The notes beneath the pieces are model-generated. The model searched no databases. It had not been told where the DNA came from and saw nothing but the letters and a program-made list of their open reading frames with translations. From the NCBI GenBank assembly GCA_002413835.1, contig DHXU01000006.1, positions 2,386 through 66,385 on the forward strand: a DNA stretch of 64,000 nt. Reading direction: 5' to 3'. Position numbers and translations under genes: made by a program. Shown one piece after another: positions 1 through 7,837 of this stretch (positions are counted from its first letter, which is position 1; each line of letters starts with the position of its first letter). This stretch comes from Candidatus Saccharibacteria bacterium UBA5148 (GTDB lineage Bacteria > Patescibacteriota > Saccharimonadia > Saccharimonadales > UBA4665).

Positions 1-1419
1 ACCAAAGTCAACCCCGTTAATAATGGCCTCTAGGCTCTCACGTTCCGCCCGTAGCTCGATAGTACGTTCGGCGATCTTCCGGTCGACGCTCTGTTTTTCG
101 ACGGTCAACTGTTTCTCTAACTCACGAGAATCCTCGAGCAGATTAAGCATTGCTGATTGCTGGTCCTGAAATGCTTGATTGGCTTGTTCCAATTCTTCGT
201 TTCGGCTAATCCCTTTGTCGTACGAGGCCACTAGTTTAGATATGTCGCCGAGAGCGAAGACATACGCCGGCACAGGCTCCTGCACGTACTGTACTGACAG
301 GGTGACGGGCAAATCTTGACCCGAAGCTGTCGCCATATGAGCTTCGCTCGATGAGTTGCCAGCGGCTAGGCTGTCGCGCTTTTCGTCCTTATCGTCCAAC
401 TGCTCCAGCGCTTCTTCGCCTATAAGCTTGCTGATACTCCGACCATCGAGGTCAGGGGCTTCAAAGCCGCTCATTTCGGCCACCCGGCGGTTCATCCAGC
501 GGATATTAAACATGGAGTCAGTTACGATAACCGCCTCACCCAAAGCATCGGCGATTTCGCCTGTCATCGATGAGACATCGACTGCAAACGTGCCGTACCG
601 ATACATGCTATAAAGCACACCGATGCTAATAATCGAGTTGACCAGCGCCCCTACGGGAAGTACATGAATTCCTAACATAGGCAACGCGACATCGACAATA
701 CCCGTTACGCACATCGCAAAGATGGTTATTGCGATAATGATCTCAGCTTGGATACGCTGCTTTGGGTCCTGGGAGCGGTTGCGGTAGATGGCTAAACGGA
801 GAATGGCCAGGAAAACGATTATGCCGATCCAGCCATCCAAAATTAACACCAGCGGCGGATTAATGATGACATAACCCCATGCCTCCCGGACAACGTTACT
901 GGAAAGCGATACCGGGACGACGAACATCGCGGACGCGAGTAATAGTGCGACCGTCATTAGAACCAGTAAAGTTCCGGTTTCCCGGCTGCGGCTGCGCGTT
1001 TCGACGTAGTCGCGCACGAATAAATAGAAGGCCACTGGCAGCAATGCGGTTGCCATGTAGGTAACCCTGGTCCATATCAGAGCCCCAGCCGGGTCCACAC
1101 TCATTCGCTGGAAGGATTCCGCCATGCTCCAGATAATTTCGAAACCGATAAAGACGGCGAACCACTGCTTAACCCGATTGTCACCGATCCGTATGATGAG
1201 TAATAGCAGAAGAACAACCGAGATGGCCAAGTTGACGATAGGCAGCAACTCATAACGATTGAACTGGAAGTTCCAGACGAACGGCAGGGCACTAAACCAA
1301 CTCCAGGCCATAAATAAAAGTAAGACGATTGCGGCCATTACTGCTGCCTTGTCGATCTTGCTCATCAAGGCAGAGACGCGTCCAAAGGAGTACACGCTCT
1401 TGGGTTTGTTTTGTTGCAT
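1..1419 (-). CDS. 7TM/PAS sensor protein, probable histidine kinase (3' part outside window)
   Basis: The frame is open from the ATG at 1419 to the window edge (473 codons, no stop), so the C-terminus is missing. About the first 250 residues hold seven or eight hydrophobic segments, like the 7TM N-terminal domain of histidine kinases. A PAS-like domain follows around residues 280-390 (IADALGEAVIVTDSMFNIRW), then a Gln/Glu-rich coiled coil to the edge (ELEQANQAFQDQQ, RTIVELRAERESLEAI). Such coiled coils normally lead into a kinase core or an output domain, which cannot be seen. The kinase at 24106-26319 has a similar plan. Role as a membrane signal sensor is inferred from architecture. Confidence 0.75.
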   Translation of the reverse strand, partial: MQQNKPKSVYSFGRVSALMSKIDKAAVMAAIVLLLFMAWSWFSALPFVWNFQFNRYELLPIVNLAISVVLLLLLIIRIGDNRVKQWFAVFIGFEIIWSMAESFQRMSVDPAGALIWTRVTYMATALLPVAFYLFVRDYVETRSRSRETGTLLVLMTVALLLASAMFVVPVSLSSNVVREAWGYVIINPPLVLILDGWIGIIVFLAILRLAIYRNRSQDPKQRIQAEIIIAITIFAMCVTGIVDVALPMLGIHVLPVGALVNSIISIGVLYSMYRYGTFAVDVSSMTGEIADALGEAVIVTDSMFNIRWMNRRVAEMSGFEAPDLDGRSISKLIGEEALEQLDDKDEKRDSLAAGNSSSEAHMATASGQDLPVTLSVQYVQEPVPAYVFALGDISKLVASYDKGISRNEELEQANQAFQDQQSAMLNLLEDSRELEKQLTVEKQSVDRKIAERTIELRAERESLEAIINGVDFG

Positions 1420-1737
1420 TAGCGTGCCTGTCCGGTGCTGCGGTCTGCCGTTAGTTACAACCACCAGATTACCCTCGGAATTCTCGGGGGAATTATGGGG
1501 TGCCAAGTACTCCCCGCGCTGGGGTTTGGTATTCAACAGGATACCTCTTGTCTGCAGGTACCGTCCAGATTCGTGATTCTAGCCCGTTGTTTTTTTGCCG
1601 TCATTTGCTATTAGCTTAGCATTTTTGTATCTGTTTGGGAATTGTACTTATGTTTAAAGACGTAAGATTAATGTCGGCCTTTGTTGGGGCTGTTCGTGAC
1701 ATCATTCCAGACTGCTTTAAGCATAATCTAATAATCA
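1420..1737. other. intergenic, no gene recognised
   Basis: About 320 nt upstream of the sensor gene. I see no RNA gene or credible ORF. It presumably holds the promoter of the sensor gene, but I could not place a convincing -10 box. Confidence 0.4.
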
Positions 1738-1791
1738 CTACGTACGCTGGAGAGCCTGCTCGGCCAAGATGAATACTTCTGGTTCGGTCAT
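1738..1791 (-). pseudogene. N-terminal remnant of a small protein (MTEPEVFILAEQAL...)
   Basis: The ATG at 1791 opens a 17-codon frame reading MTEPEVFILAEQALQRT and then a stop. The opening resembles the MTxPEVFxLAxxAL start I associate with TIGR03086-type (mycothiol maleylpyruvate isomerase N-terminal-like) proteins. The rest of the gene is absent, so this is either a decayed gene start or chance. The assignment rests on memory of the family start only. Confidence 0.3.
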
Positions 1792-1868
1792 GGTTACGCT
1801 CCGTTCGATTAAGACCTGGCGGCTACATCATAGCAAAACAAAGAGTGCCGATACGTAATAAATGCGAC

Positions 1869-1927
1869 ACTGGTTACTGGTTACTGGTTACTGGTTACTG
1901 GTTACTGGTTACTGGTTACTGGTTACT
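1869..1927. repeat. tandem 7-bp repeat, 8 copies plus a partial
   Basis: Eight perfect copies of actggtt run head to tail from 1869 to 1924, followed by act. The array abuts and overlaps the stop codon of the DUF1345 gene on the minus strand, whose TAA is formed by the last copy. Seven-bp units shift the reading frame with each unit gained or lost. There are no spacers, so it is not a CRISPR array. Confidence 0.95.
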
Positions 1928-2576
1928 TGCCTAAGCCGGCGATAAGATTGATTGTCGTGGCGACAATGATCGTCCCAAACAGATAAGACAACAGGGCGTG
2001 CCGCAAAGCCGTCTTGCGGAAGGCCCGGGTGTTGAGGTCGGTGTCTGACACTTGGAAGGTCATGCCGAGGGTGAGGGAGAGGTAGGCAAAATCGGCGTAG
2101 GACGGCAGGCCGTGCTCTTTGAAATCGACCCCGCCGATTGGAGCGGTGTAGAAAAGCAGGGCGTAGCGCAAGGTATAGATGGTGTGGACCAGCGCCCATG
2201 ACAGAATGACGCTCAGGATGCCAACGCCGGCTAAGAAGGCCTTAGCAAGACCGCTGCTGGTGCTCGCCTGCACCAGAACATAGCCAATCGTCGCCAGACT
2301 GGCGACACTGGCTGCCAGCAGCACGACATCGGAACCGGCGCGCGTCGGGTCTTCGCGGCTGGCGTGCTGGGCGGTCATCTGTTCGTCCATCGGCCAGATG
2401 ACTAGCCATGTCCATACCATATAGACTACCGCGGCGGTGTCCCAAAAGACGAGCGGCGTGACGGCCCAATTATGAGCGAACAGGCCGGTAACAATGGCGA
2501 CGACTAGGGCGACCATGCCAGCAACCACGACGCGTTGGCGGGCCGAGGTATCGGTTTTTTGCAGGGTTTTTATCAT
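1923..2576 (-). CDS. DUF1345 family membrane protein
   Basis: 217 residues with about five membrane segments. The C-terminal half carries the family signature, GGVDFKEHGLPSYADFAYLS followed by LTLGMTFQVSDTDLNTRAFR and a last hydrophobic helix. Length is normal for the family. A clear SD (aaggag) lies 6 nt before the ATG at 2576, unlike many genes here that seem leaderless. The biochemical function of DUF1345 is unknown; location in the cytoplasmic membrane is certain from the sequence. The stop codon lies inside the 7-bp tandem repeat, so repeat changes could alter the C-terminus. Confidence 0.85.
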   Translation of the reverse strand: MIKTLQKTDTSARQRVVVAGMVALVVAIVTGLFAHNWAVTPLVFWDTAAVVYMVWTWLVIWPMDEQMTAQHASREDPTRAGSDVVLLAASVASLATIGYVLVQASTSSGLAKAFLAGVGILSVILSWALVHTIYTLRYALLFYTAPIGGVDFKEHGLPSYADFAYLSLTLGMTFQVSDTDLNTRAFRKTALRHALLSYLFGTIIVATTINLIAGLGK

Positions 2577-2678
2577 CAGAACTCCTTAATACTCGTATTT
2601 AAAACCTAAAACGGTTCAGGTGCAAGAAGCCACCGGTGGATAGTTATTGCTGAGGGTGCCGGTTATCGGGCGTTCACG

Positions 2679-3296
2679 CTAGACTTCGTAGAGCCCGATT
2701 AATTTTCTCCTCAGACTTTTCCGGGCGTGGAAATCGGCCGTTACTAAAATTACGGCCAACGAGAGGTCGGCCGCGACGGCATACAGCGGGAATAGGGCTA
2801 TTTGCGGTGTCCAGCTCGTGATGGCGAACAAATTCAAGACCGACGCCGAGGCTACCATTATCCACGACAAAGTGTTCTCGGTTTTAGGATAGTAATAAAC
2901 TTTTTTAAGCGTTGGCAAATATCCCAGCGCCTTAACGCCGATATAAAAGTACAAGGCCAACGCCGGGTCGCTAGTAGTTAACCAGATTACTATGCCGACG
3001 GCCGCCAGGCCAAGGCAAAAGGCATCAAATTTATTCAACCCGCCCATGCCAAACTTAAACGACAACAGAAAAACTACGATTGACGTCGTTGTGAAGGCGA
3101 GTCCAACCCAGATCGTAGTCCGCGCACCAGCCGCAATATAACTAGCCATGGTGAGGACATTGACCAGACTCCAGATCGCGTAGGTTGCTCGTTCGGGCTT
3201 GGTGTGGCCGCGAATGATGCTGATTAAGTACGGTACGGCTTGCAATAGCGCGATGGCGCCAGCCACATAACCGATAAGCAACTGGTTTTCAGTCAT
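2679..3296 (-). CDS. PQ-loop-like multi-spanning membrane protein
   Basis: 205 residues, six or seven hydrophobic helices. The first helix pair reads LLQAVPYLISIIRGHTKPER followed by ATYAIWSLVNV, which resembles the PQ-loop/SemiSWEET pattern (a Pro at the helix kink, then a polar loop); a similar pattern recurs as LGYLPTLKKVYYYPKTENTL. This suggests a duplicated three-helix fold and possibly a transporter. The substrate cannot be predicted. The start at 3296 was chosen because a TATAAT box (3304-3309) lies exactly 7 nt upstream and no SD is present; upstream in-frame starts would lie before that promoter. The gene follows a tRNA-Gly-like 3' end at 3399. Confidence 0.6.
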   Translation of the reverse strand: MTENQLLIGYVAGAIALLQAVPYLISIIRGHTKPERATYAIWSLVNVLTMASYIAAGARTTIWVGLAFTTTSIVVFLLSFKFGMGGLNKFDAFCLGLAAVGIVIWLTTSDPALALYFYIGVKALGYLPTLKKVYYYPKTENTLSWIMVASASVLNLFAITSWTPQIALFPLYAVAADLSLAVILVTADFHARKSLRRKLIGLYEV

Positions 3297-3398
3297 AAAC
3301 CTGATTATAGCATTGTGCTTATGTTCTAGCACCCAGCCAAGCCCCGCCAGTAATTGGTAGCAATTAGTTTGGACGTTCAATTCTCTATCTAACGAAAA

Positions 3399-3470
3399 TG
3401 GTGCGGGTGAGGGGACTCTGTGGTAGCTCTGGCCTATTATTGATTTTGACGAGGCCAGGGGTTAGAGTCC
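3399..3470. repeat. scrambled tRNA-Gly remnant forming a hairpin
   Basis: On the minus strand 3419-3399 matches the last 21 nt of the tRNA-Gly at 57954-58030 with one mismatch, including CCA. On the plus strand 3448-3470 matches 23 nt of the anticodon-to-T-loop part of the same tRNA. Because the pieces are in opposite orientations they pair (ggactct with agagtcc, ctggcct with aggccag). This is not a functional tRNA. It looks like an attachment-site remnant between tRNA-Arg and the gene that ends at 2679. Confidence 0.8.
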
Positions 3471-3480
3471 TCGCCACATG

Positions 3481-3523
3481 AAAAATCCTCCATAGCTGAC
3501 CCTATAGGGTCTGCGACGGAGGA
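3481..3523 (-). terminator. rho-independent terminator of tRNA-Arg(CCG)
   Basis: Directly after the tRNA CCA, arms atcctcc and ggaggat pair around an inner gaccctatagggtc hairpin, followed by a T-run on the minus strand. Confidence 0.75.
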
Positions 3524-3600
3524 TGGTGCGCCCGAAGGGATTTGAACCCCCGACCTTTGGTACCGGAAACCAACGCTCTATCCAGCTGAGCTACGGGCGC
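3524..3600 (-). tRNA. tRNA-Arg (anticodon CCG)
   Basis: 77 nt cloverleaf on the minus strand: acceptor gcgcccg with cgggcgc, D-arm agctcagctggatagagc, anticodon loop ttccggt with CCG at 34-36, T-arm gggggttcaaatccc, discriminator A and an encoded CCA. Confidence 0.97.
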
Positions 3601-3650
3601 ACGTCACTGCCTATTTTACGTTGTTGTCAGCACTTGAGCAAAGAATTTAT

Positions 3651-3977
3651 TTATTCAGATGTTGGTCGAACGAGACCTTCAGCAGCCAAAACTTCACTTA
3701 TCCTAGCGTTCCAGCTGATAGCGGTCTGAGTGTAGACCTCTAAACCATGAGCGTCGTCAAGTAATTCAGCAGCCTGCAAAGTAAAATAATCTACCATATC
3801 AGGGTTAAATGGCTCAGAAAATGTCACCTTCTTCAATAAACGCAGCCGTGCCTCTTCCATCTCCTCTGTCGTCGGGATGGGGGCTGGCATACTGTCTTTT
3901 AACTCACGCCATCTCTTAGCCCAAGGACTGTTGTCTTCAAATCCACTCTTGTTTGAAGCTTTTAGATTTTCGGCCAT
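3651..3977 (-). CDS. hypothetical protein (108 aa)
   Basis: Starts MAENLKASNKSGFEDNSPWA and is charged and helical, with no membrane segment and no motif I recognise. The start at 3977 is supported by an SD (gaaagga) 7 nt upstream; the in-frame ATG at 4034 would add a hydrophobic stretch before that SD. The region is AT-rich compared with its neighbours, which with the adjacent tRNA suggests acquired DNA. Function unknown. Confidence 0.65.
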   Translation of the reverse strand: MAENLKASNKSGFEDNSPWAKRWRELKDSMPAPIPTTEEMEEARLRLLKKVTFSEPFNPDMVDYFTLQAAELLDDAHGLEVYTQTAISWNARISEVLAAEGLVRPTSE

Positions 3978-4162
3978 AAATTTCCTTTCATTAAAATTAT
4001 GACAAATAATAACATACAATAAGCACAAAAGCAATCTTAGCTCCCGATCTGCTCAACAGAATAATTTGCAAGCAAATCGGCTGACGTTCAATTTACTTTG
4101 AATATGGTTTTGTAACAATTTTCTTAAGGTTAAACAAAGATACAAATATGCTGCGGCAGGCA

Positions 4163-4191
4163 TAGTATGTACACTACACTGGTACATACTA
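4163..4191. promoter_or_regulatory. perfect 10-bp inverted repeat, candidate operator of the Nudix gene
   Basis: tagtatgtac (4163-4172) and gtacatacta (4182-4191) are perfect inverted repeats with a 9-nt spacer, ending 16 nt before the ATG at 4208. The spacing suits a dimeric repressor blocking the promoter. No adjacent regulator gene identifies the binder. Confidence 0.6.
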
Positions 4192-4207
4192 ACAAACGAG
4201 GATATTC

Positions 4208-4678
4208 ATGCAGATAGATATACCATTCCCCGAGACTGACATCCGAAAAGCCGCTGCCGCAGATGGTATTACGCACATCTCTACCGGCATTGCTGTGGTA
4301 CAGGATAACAAAATACTGATGGTGCGACGGGCGCCCGGGGATTACCTGGCAGGAGTATTTGAGCTTCCGGGTGGTGGCGTTGACGAGGGTGAATCGATAC
4401 TTGACGGTGCGCTGCGTGAACTTGTAGAGGAAACCGGACTACGTGCCCGGCGTATACTTGGAACCTTTGACGGATTTGATTACTCAACAGATAAGAAGCC
4501 GCATGTCAGACAGATTAACTTCATCGTGCAGGCTGAGCCGGTAGATGTGAAGCTGAATCCGGATGAACATGATGCGTATCTGTGGGTTGATACAGAAGTG
4601 TTGCAGCGTATAGAGACAACAGATAAGATGCGAGACTGTGTGGCTGATGCACTGACAAGGATAGGCAAGACTGACTAG
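4208..4678 (+). CDS. Nudix hydrolase
   Basis: 156 residues. The Nudix box is complete: the G before VDEGE, then SILDGAL, REL, V, EE, TGL, i.e. GX5EX7REUXEEXGU at about residues 56-79. The three glutamates that bind Mg are present. The family hydrolyses nucleoside diphosphates linked to another moiety; substrate is not predictable, though the N-terminal ISTGIAVVQDNKILMVRRA suits an MutT-like house-cleaning or sugar-nucleotide enzyme. SD cgagga precedes the ATG. It is a single-gene unit behind a perfect palindrome (4163-4191), so it is probably regulated by a repressor. It lies between two tRNA-Arg genes. Confidence 0.9.
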   Translation: MQIDIPFPETDIRKAAAADGITHISTGIAVVQDNKILMVRRAPGDYLAGVFELPGGGVDEGESILDGALRELVEETGLRARRILGTFDGFDYSTDKKPHVRQINFIVQAEPVDVKLNPDEHDAYLWVDTEVLQRIETTDKMRDCVADALTRIGKTD

Positions 4679-4801
4679 CTGCCACTTGGGGACTCATCCG
4701 TAGTACCTACGCCGTCCTCAAAAGGCTTGGACTCCCTGTCGTAACAAGATAAGGCTACTAGTTACATGCATGATAATAGAGTTCATTTATCAACTATAGA
4801 T

Positions 4802-4878
4802 TGGTGCGCCCGGCAAGATTCGAACTTGCGACCCCTTGGTTCGAAGCCAAGTACTCTAATCCGCTGAGCTACGGGCGC
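4802..4878 (-). tRNA. tRNA-Arg (anticodon TCG)
   Basis: 77 nt cloverleaf on the minus strand: acceptor gcgcccg with cgggcgc, D-arm agctcagcggattagagt, anticodon loop cttcgaa (TCG), T-arm gcaagttcgaatcttgc, discriminator A, encoded CCA. Confidence 0.97.
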
Positions 4879-5031
4879 ATCTCATACAGTGTACCACCTC
4901 TGAGGACTTACGATAAACGTCGTAGCATTCACGTCACTGTATGTGAAGTATTTGACAGCCATATCATTGCCCGGCCAATAGTATGGACTGAGGCAATAGT
5001 ATGCTGCAGTGGCAGTAAAAAGGAGCGACAG

Positions 5032-5331
5032 ATGACAGACAATACTTCCGACGACGTCTATAATGACCCCGACAATATCCTGGCTGATACCGATGATTCG
5101 GTAAAAGGTGGTACAGAGCTTCCGAGTGGCGAGCAGGACGACCTGAGCCAGTCTATTTATAAACCAGAGTTCGGGAATGATGACCGCGGACCGATCGACG
5201 ATCTTGAAGAAGCCAACGAAGGCGACGCAGAGGATGAGATGTCTGATGGCCACCCGGAGGATGCTGATTCTGACAGTTATCGGGCAGGTGATGTGAATCC
5301 GGCTGACGAGCAGGACGGTACTGAAAGCTAG
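5032..5331 (+). CDS. highly acidic, probably disordered protein (99 aa)
   Basis: Composed almost wholly of Asp, Glu, Ser, Gly and Pro, with repeated acidic clusters such as DLEEANEGDAEDEMSDGHPE. No fold or motif is recognisable. The start at 5032 follows an SD (aggagc) at 5021; the frame is open further upstream but runs into the tRNA. Proteins like this are often intrinsically disordered adaptors or stress-related; that is only a guess from composition. Confidence 0.6.
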   Translation: MTDNTSDDVYNDPDNILADTDDSVKGGTELPSGEQDDLSQSIYKPEFGNDDRGPIDDLEEANEGDAEDEMSDGHPEDADSDSYRAGDVNPADEQDGTES

Positions 5332-5345
5332 TCAGCGGTCAGGAT

Positions 5346-5978
5346 TTACATGAGTTCAGCGATTTTGTCGGTGTGGACGACAAACTGCCACTTGTCATAG
5401 TAGACGTAGCCCTTGTCTTTGAGTTTCTTGAGCTCAGTCGCGACTGTTTCGCGGGTCAGGCCGAGGAGGTTGGCAATATCCTGTTGGGTGAGCGGAACGT
5501 TAATCTCGGCTTTGTCGCCAGCTTCATTCTCGTCACCGAAGCGTTTAGCCAGGATATTGAGCATATAGACGATTTTTTCGCTGGCTTTCGGCTTCTCGGT
5601 AGCAGTGAGCTTTTCAGTCAGCTCACTGAGTTTTGAGGCCAGGTCGTGAGCGACATGCAGCAGGACGTCAGGGTTGGCGCCAAAGAACTCGATGAGTTCC
5701 TGGCGGTTGACGACATACACTTCGAGGGCAGTAAAGGCACTATAGAATAACTGCGTGCTATCTACAGCGGAAAACAGCCATTCATAGGGGATGATGTCCG
5801 ACTTGGCGCCGAGCCAGATATGCTGCTCAATACCGTCGACATTGATGTCATAACCTTTTATAAATCCGGATTTTACATAGAAGATATCACGCGGACGCTC
5901 ATCCTGTACGAGCAGGATCTGATCCTTGTCAAACTTGCGGAGCGGATAGCGCTGGATGAATTCGTCTAATTTCTGCAT
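5346..5978 (-). CDS. Crp/Fnr family transcriptional regulator
   Basis: 210 residues with the family order: an N-terminal cyclic-nucleotide-binding beta-roll (about 15-110, FDKDQILLVQDERPRDIFYV), a long dimerisation helix (about 115-140), and a C-terminal winged helix with the recognition region PLTQQDIANLLGLTRETVAT at about 163-182. There is no Fnr-type cysteine cluster, so oxygen sensing by an Fe-S centre is unlikely, and the Arg/Ser contacts of CRP for cAMP are not evident. It is transcribed alone; a near-perfect hairpin at 6032-6088 lies in the upstream region. Target genes cannot be read from the window. Confidence 0.85.
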   Translation of the reverse strand: MQKLDEFIQRYPLRKFDKDQILLVQDERPRDIFYVKSGFIKGYDINVDGIEQHIWLGAKSDIIPYEWLFSAVDSTQLFYSAFTALEVYVVNRQELIEFFGANPDVLLHVAHDLASKLSELTEKLTATEKPKASEKIVYMLNILAKRFGDENEAGDKAEINVPLTQQDIANLLGLTRETVATELKKLKDKGYVYYDKWQFVVHTDKIAELM

Positions 5979-6031
5979 AAGTCTCTTTTATAATAGCTTG
6001 CTGAGTGTCACTCGCAAAGGTTTCGCGTAAA

Positions 6032-6088
6032 AAGCACCTGCCTGCGGATAGCTTACGAATACCTGTCTCTACCTCCGGGCGGGTGCTT
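6032..6088. other. stem-loop upstream of the Crp/Fnr gene
   Basis: aagcacctgcc (6032-6042) pairs with ggcgggtgctt (6078-6088), 10 of 11 positions, around a 35-nt loop. There is no T-run. It may be a leader structure or a protein-binding site. Confidence 0.45.
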
Positions 6089-6142
6089 GGCGACTCTACC
6101 TATCGAAGATTGTAATTATAACCTATTCAGCTGGAAATAAAT

Positions 6143-6168
6143 AGGCAAGGACAGTACTGTCCTTGCCT
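6143..6168 (-). terminator. hairpin terminator
   Basis: The arms aggcaaggacagt and actgtccttgcct form a perfect 13-bp palindrome followed on the minus strand by tatttattt. It lies 22 nt after the stop of the small gene 6190-6339. Confidence 0.8.
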
Positions 6169-6189
6169 CTGGCCACAAGTGGTGGGTTG

Positions 6190-6339
6190 CTATGCTTCCT
6201 GATGCCGAAGTCTGCGGTAGCTACGAATACGGGAACGTTCGGCGCGTTCGGATCCTCTGGTGTCGAGTGCCTCATCAAAATCATCAAAATTGATGTCCTG
6301 GACTCGTGTTGGTTTTGTAAGCAGATGAGTTTTTTTCAC
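6190..6339 (-). CDS. small basic/acidic protein, 49 aa, unannotated
   Basis: Opens with GTG at 6339 behind a strong SD (aaggag, 6-nt spacer) and ends in TAG at 6190, just before a strong terminator, so it is a complete transcription unit. It reads MKKTHLLTKPTRVQDINFDD, then an acidic FDEALDTRGSERAE part, and ends in a basic RSYRRLRHQEA tail. No membrane segment, no cysteine and no known motif. It is below common length cut-offs and is probably missed by routine annotation. The basic tail could bind nucleic acid, but function is unknown. Confidence 0.7.
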   Translation of the reverse strand: MKKTHLLTKPTRVQDINFDDFDEALDTRGSERAERSRIRSYRRLRHQEA

Positions 6340-6499
6340 CAGATTCTCCTTGTGGCTTATTTGGTATGTTTATCATGACAGGAAGCGGAGGATGGCAGTG
6401 TGAAAATTTGTACATCACGCTTGTGATTAAATCACCTCTTGCACGCTTAAAAATCAAAACATAAGCGTTATGCATAAACACTTTGAGTAATTGGTCTAG

Positions 6500-6692
6500 C
6501 CATTACGCGTTAAATGTGCTACAGTACCGGTACTAGAAATAAGCTGCTAGCTAAGTTCACCTTACGCCTTGGCGTAAGAGAATCGGTTCTAGAATATTTA
6601 ACAAGATATCGTTTATCGGATGAGAGCAGCTAACTGTGTGCGTACGTGAGTGTTGCCGGGTTACTCGAAGTAAACAAGAGAAGGAATAATAA
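6500..6692 (+). promoter_or_regulatory. long leader region of the RRM gene
   Basis: About 190 nt without a gene before the RRM protein. It contains short palindromes (gtaccggtac, ttacgccttggcgtaa) and an SD agaagga just before the ATG. RRM and cold-shock genes often have long structured leaders used for autoregulation or temperature sensing; that is inference here. Confidence 0.4.
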
Positions 6693-7058
6693 ATGGCAAC
6701 TAAATTATTTGTTGGCTCACTGCCATACAGCATGACTGACGATGACCTCGCAGAACTCTTTAAGGAGTTTGGTGAAGTCGCTTCAGCTAAGGTCATCTTT
6801 GACCGCGAAACCAACCGCTCTAAGGGCTTTGGTTTTGTTGAATTCAACGACGACGCAGCTGCAAAGACTGCTATCGACGCTTTGAACAACAAAGAAGTCC
6901 AGGGACGCACAATCGTCGTCAACGAAGCTCGCCCACAGGAAGATCGCCCACGCCGCGACTTCGGTGGCCAGGGCGGTGGCGGTGGTGGTTACAACCGCGA
7001 CCGCAACTCAGGTGGCGGTGGTTACGGTGGCGGCTCGGGTGGCCGTTCACGCTTCTAG
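6693..7058 (+). CDS. glycine-rich RNA-binding protein (RRM)
   Basis: 121 residues. A single RNA recognition motif fills residues 3-80, with RNP2 LFVGSLPY and RNP1 KGFGFVEF, and the conserved EVQGRTIVVNEARP strand. A Gly/Arg-rich tail (GGQGGGGGGYNRDR..., GGGYGGGSGGRSRF) follows. This is the bacterial Rbp-type layout known from cyanobacteria and others, binding single-stranded RNA in the cytoplasm. Strong SD and terminator make it a single-gene unit, and the DEAD-box helicase nearby also has a Gly/Ser/Arg-rich N-terminus; both are typical of cold or RNA-structure stress. Partnership between them is inference. Confidence 0.95.
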   Translation: MATKLFVGSLPYSMTDDDLAELFKEFGEVASAKVIFDRETNRSKGFGFVEFNDDAAAKTAIDALNNKEVQGRTIVVNEARPQEDRPRRDFGGQGGGGGGYNRDRNSGGGGYGGGSGGRSRF

Positions 7059-7089
7059 TATTTGTTTACTAGAACCCAACCCCAACGTA

Positions 7090-7116
7090 ATAGCCCTCTC
7101 CTAGGAGAGGGCTATT
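7090..7116 (+). terminator. rho-independent terminator of the RRM gene
   Basis: atagccctctcctaggagagggctat hairpin with a T-rich tail, 32 nt after the stop. Confidence 0.9.
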
Positions 7117-7138
7117 TTATATGTATAAACTGCCGAGA

Positions 7139-7795
7139 CTATGCTGAAGCTGCTCCAGCCGCACTCTTTTTCTGAGAGCCATAGCGGCCGATCAGTAGCG
7201 CGCCGGCGACAGCAATAGCTTCATACTGCGCAGGGCTCAACTTGTCTTGTGTGGAATGGGAATTTTTGCCGGATACACGGCGGCCGGCCAGGCTCTGTCT
7301 ATCGGTATGCTGGGAGATTCCACGCTTACGTTTTTCTTCTAAGGCCATGAGGCCTAGCGCGGTGCGAGCCGAGATACTCAGATATCCTCCTCTACCCCTT
7401 CGGTCGGTTTCATTAACTACAGCTGCAATAATCACACCTGGTCCGTAAGTAGCTTTGATTTGTTCGGCAACTGATGCACAGACGCCTTCAGGATATTCTG
7501 AGGACGAAGGTAAGCACACTTCGAGGGCTGGCATAATCCATCCGCGCAGCATGCGTTCCGATGTATCGTGGCTTTGAACGCCGCCTCGTCCATTAGGCAC
7601 TTGAGAAAACGTGTGGAGGTTTGGGCCGCAGATTTGTAGCCCGCTTATACTATCGATACGCCCATACGTTTGCCCGGTGTACGGTTCCAGCTTGAGCGGC
7701 TGGATGGATATTGCAATATAGTCCTCGGCAAATATTTTGTTTATAAGCGGGACGTCGTTGCTTTGGACATTGTGTAATGTGGCAGCTTCTGGCAT
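7139..7795 (-). CDS. hypothetical protein (218 aa)
   Basis: No family recognised. The first 150 residues look globular (IFAEDYIAISIQPLKLEPYT; YGPGVIIAAVVNETDRRGRG), and the last 60 are basic and end in an Ala/Gly-rich hydrophobic stretch (AIAVAGALLIGRYG) that could be one membrane or amphipathic helix. The start at 7795 has a -10-like CATAAT 6 nt upstream and no SD. It is followed on the same strand by nothing until the RRM terminator. Function unknown. Confidence 0.6.
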   Translation of the reverse strand: MPEAATLHNVQSNDVPLINKIFAEDYIAISIQPLKLEPYTGQTYGRIDSISGLQICGPNLHTFSQVPNGRGGVQSHDTSERMLRGWIMPALEVCLPSSSEYPEGVCASVAEQIKATYGPGVIIAAVVNETDRRGRGGYLSISARTALGLMALEEKRKRGISQHTDRQSLAGRRVSGKNSHSTQDKLSPAQYEAIAVAGALLIGRYGSQKKSAAGAASA

Positions 7796-7837
7796 GAGAA
7801 AATTATGACACCGTAAGGGTTATAGTACAAGTATTGC

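Noticed and set aside
1869..1927. Possible CRISPR array
   Set aside because: The 7-bp units follow each other without spacers and no cas genes are present.
4679..4800. tRNA-like segment with gtagtacctac hairpin
   Set aside because: No cloverleaf can be drawn, and it matches none of the tRNAs in the window.
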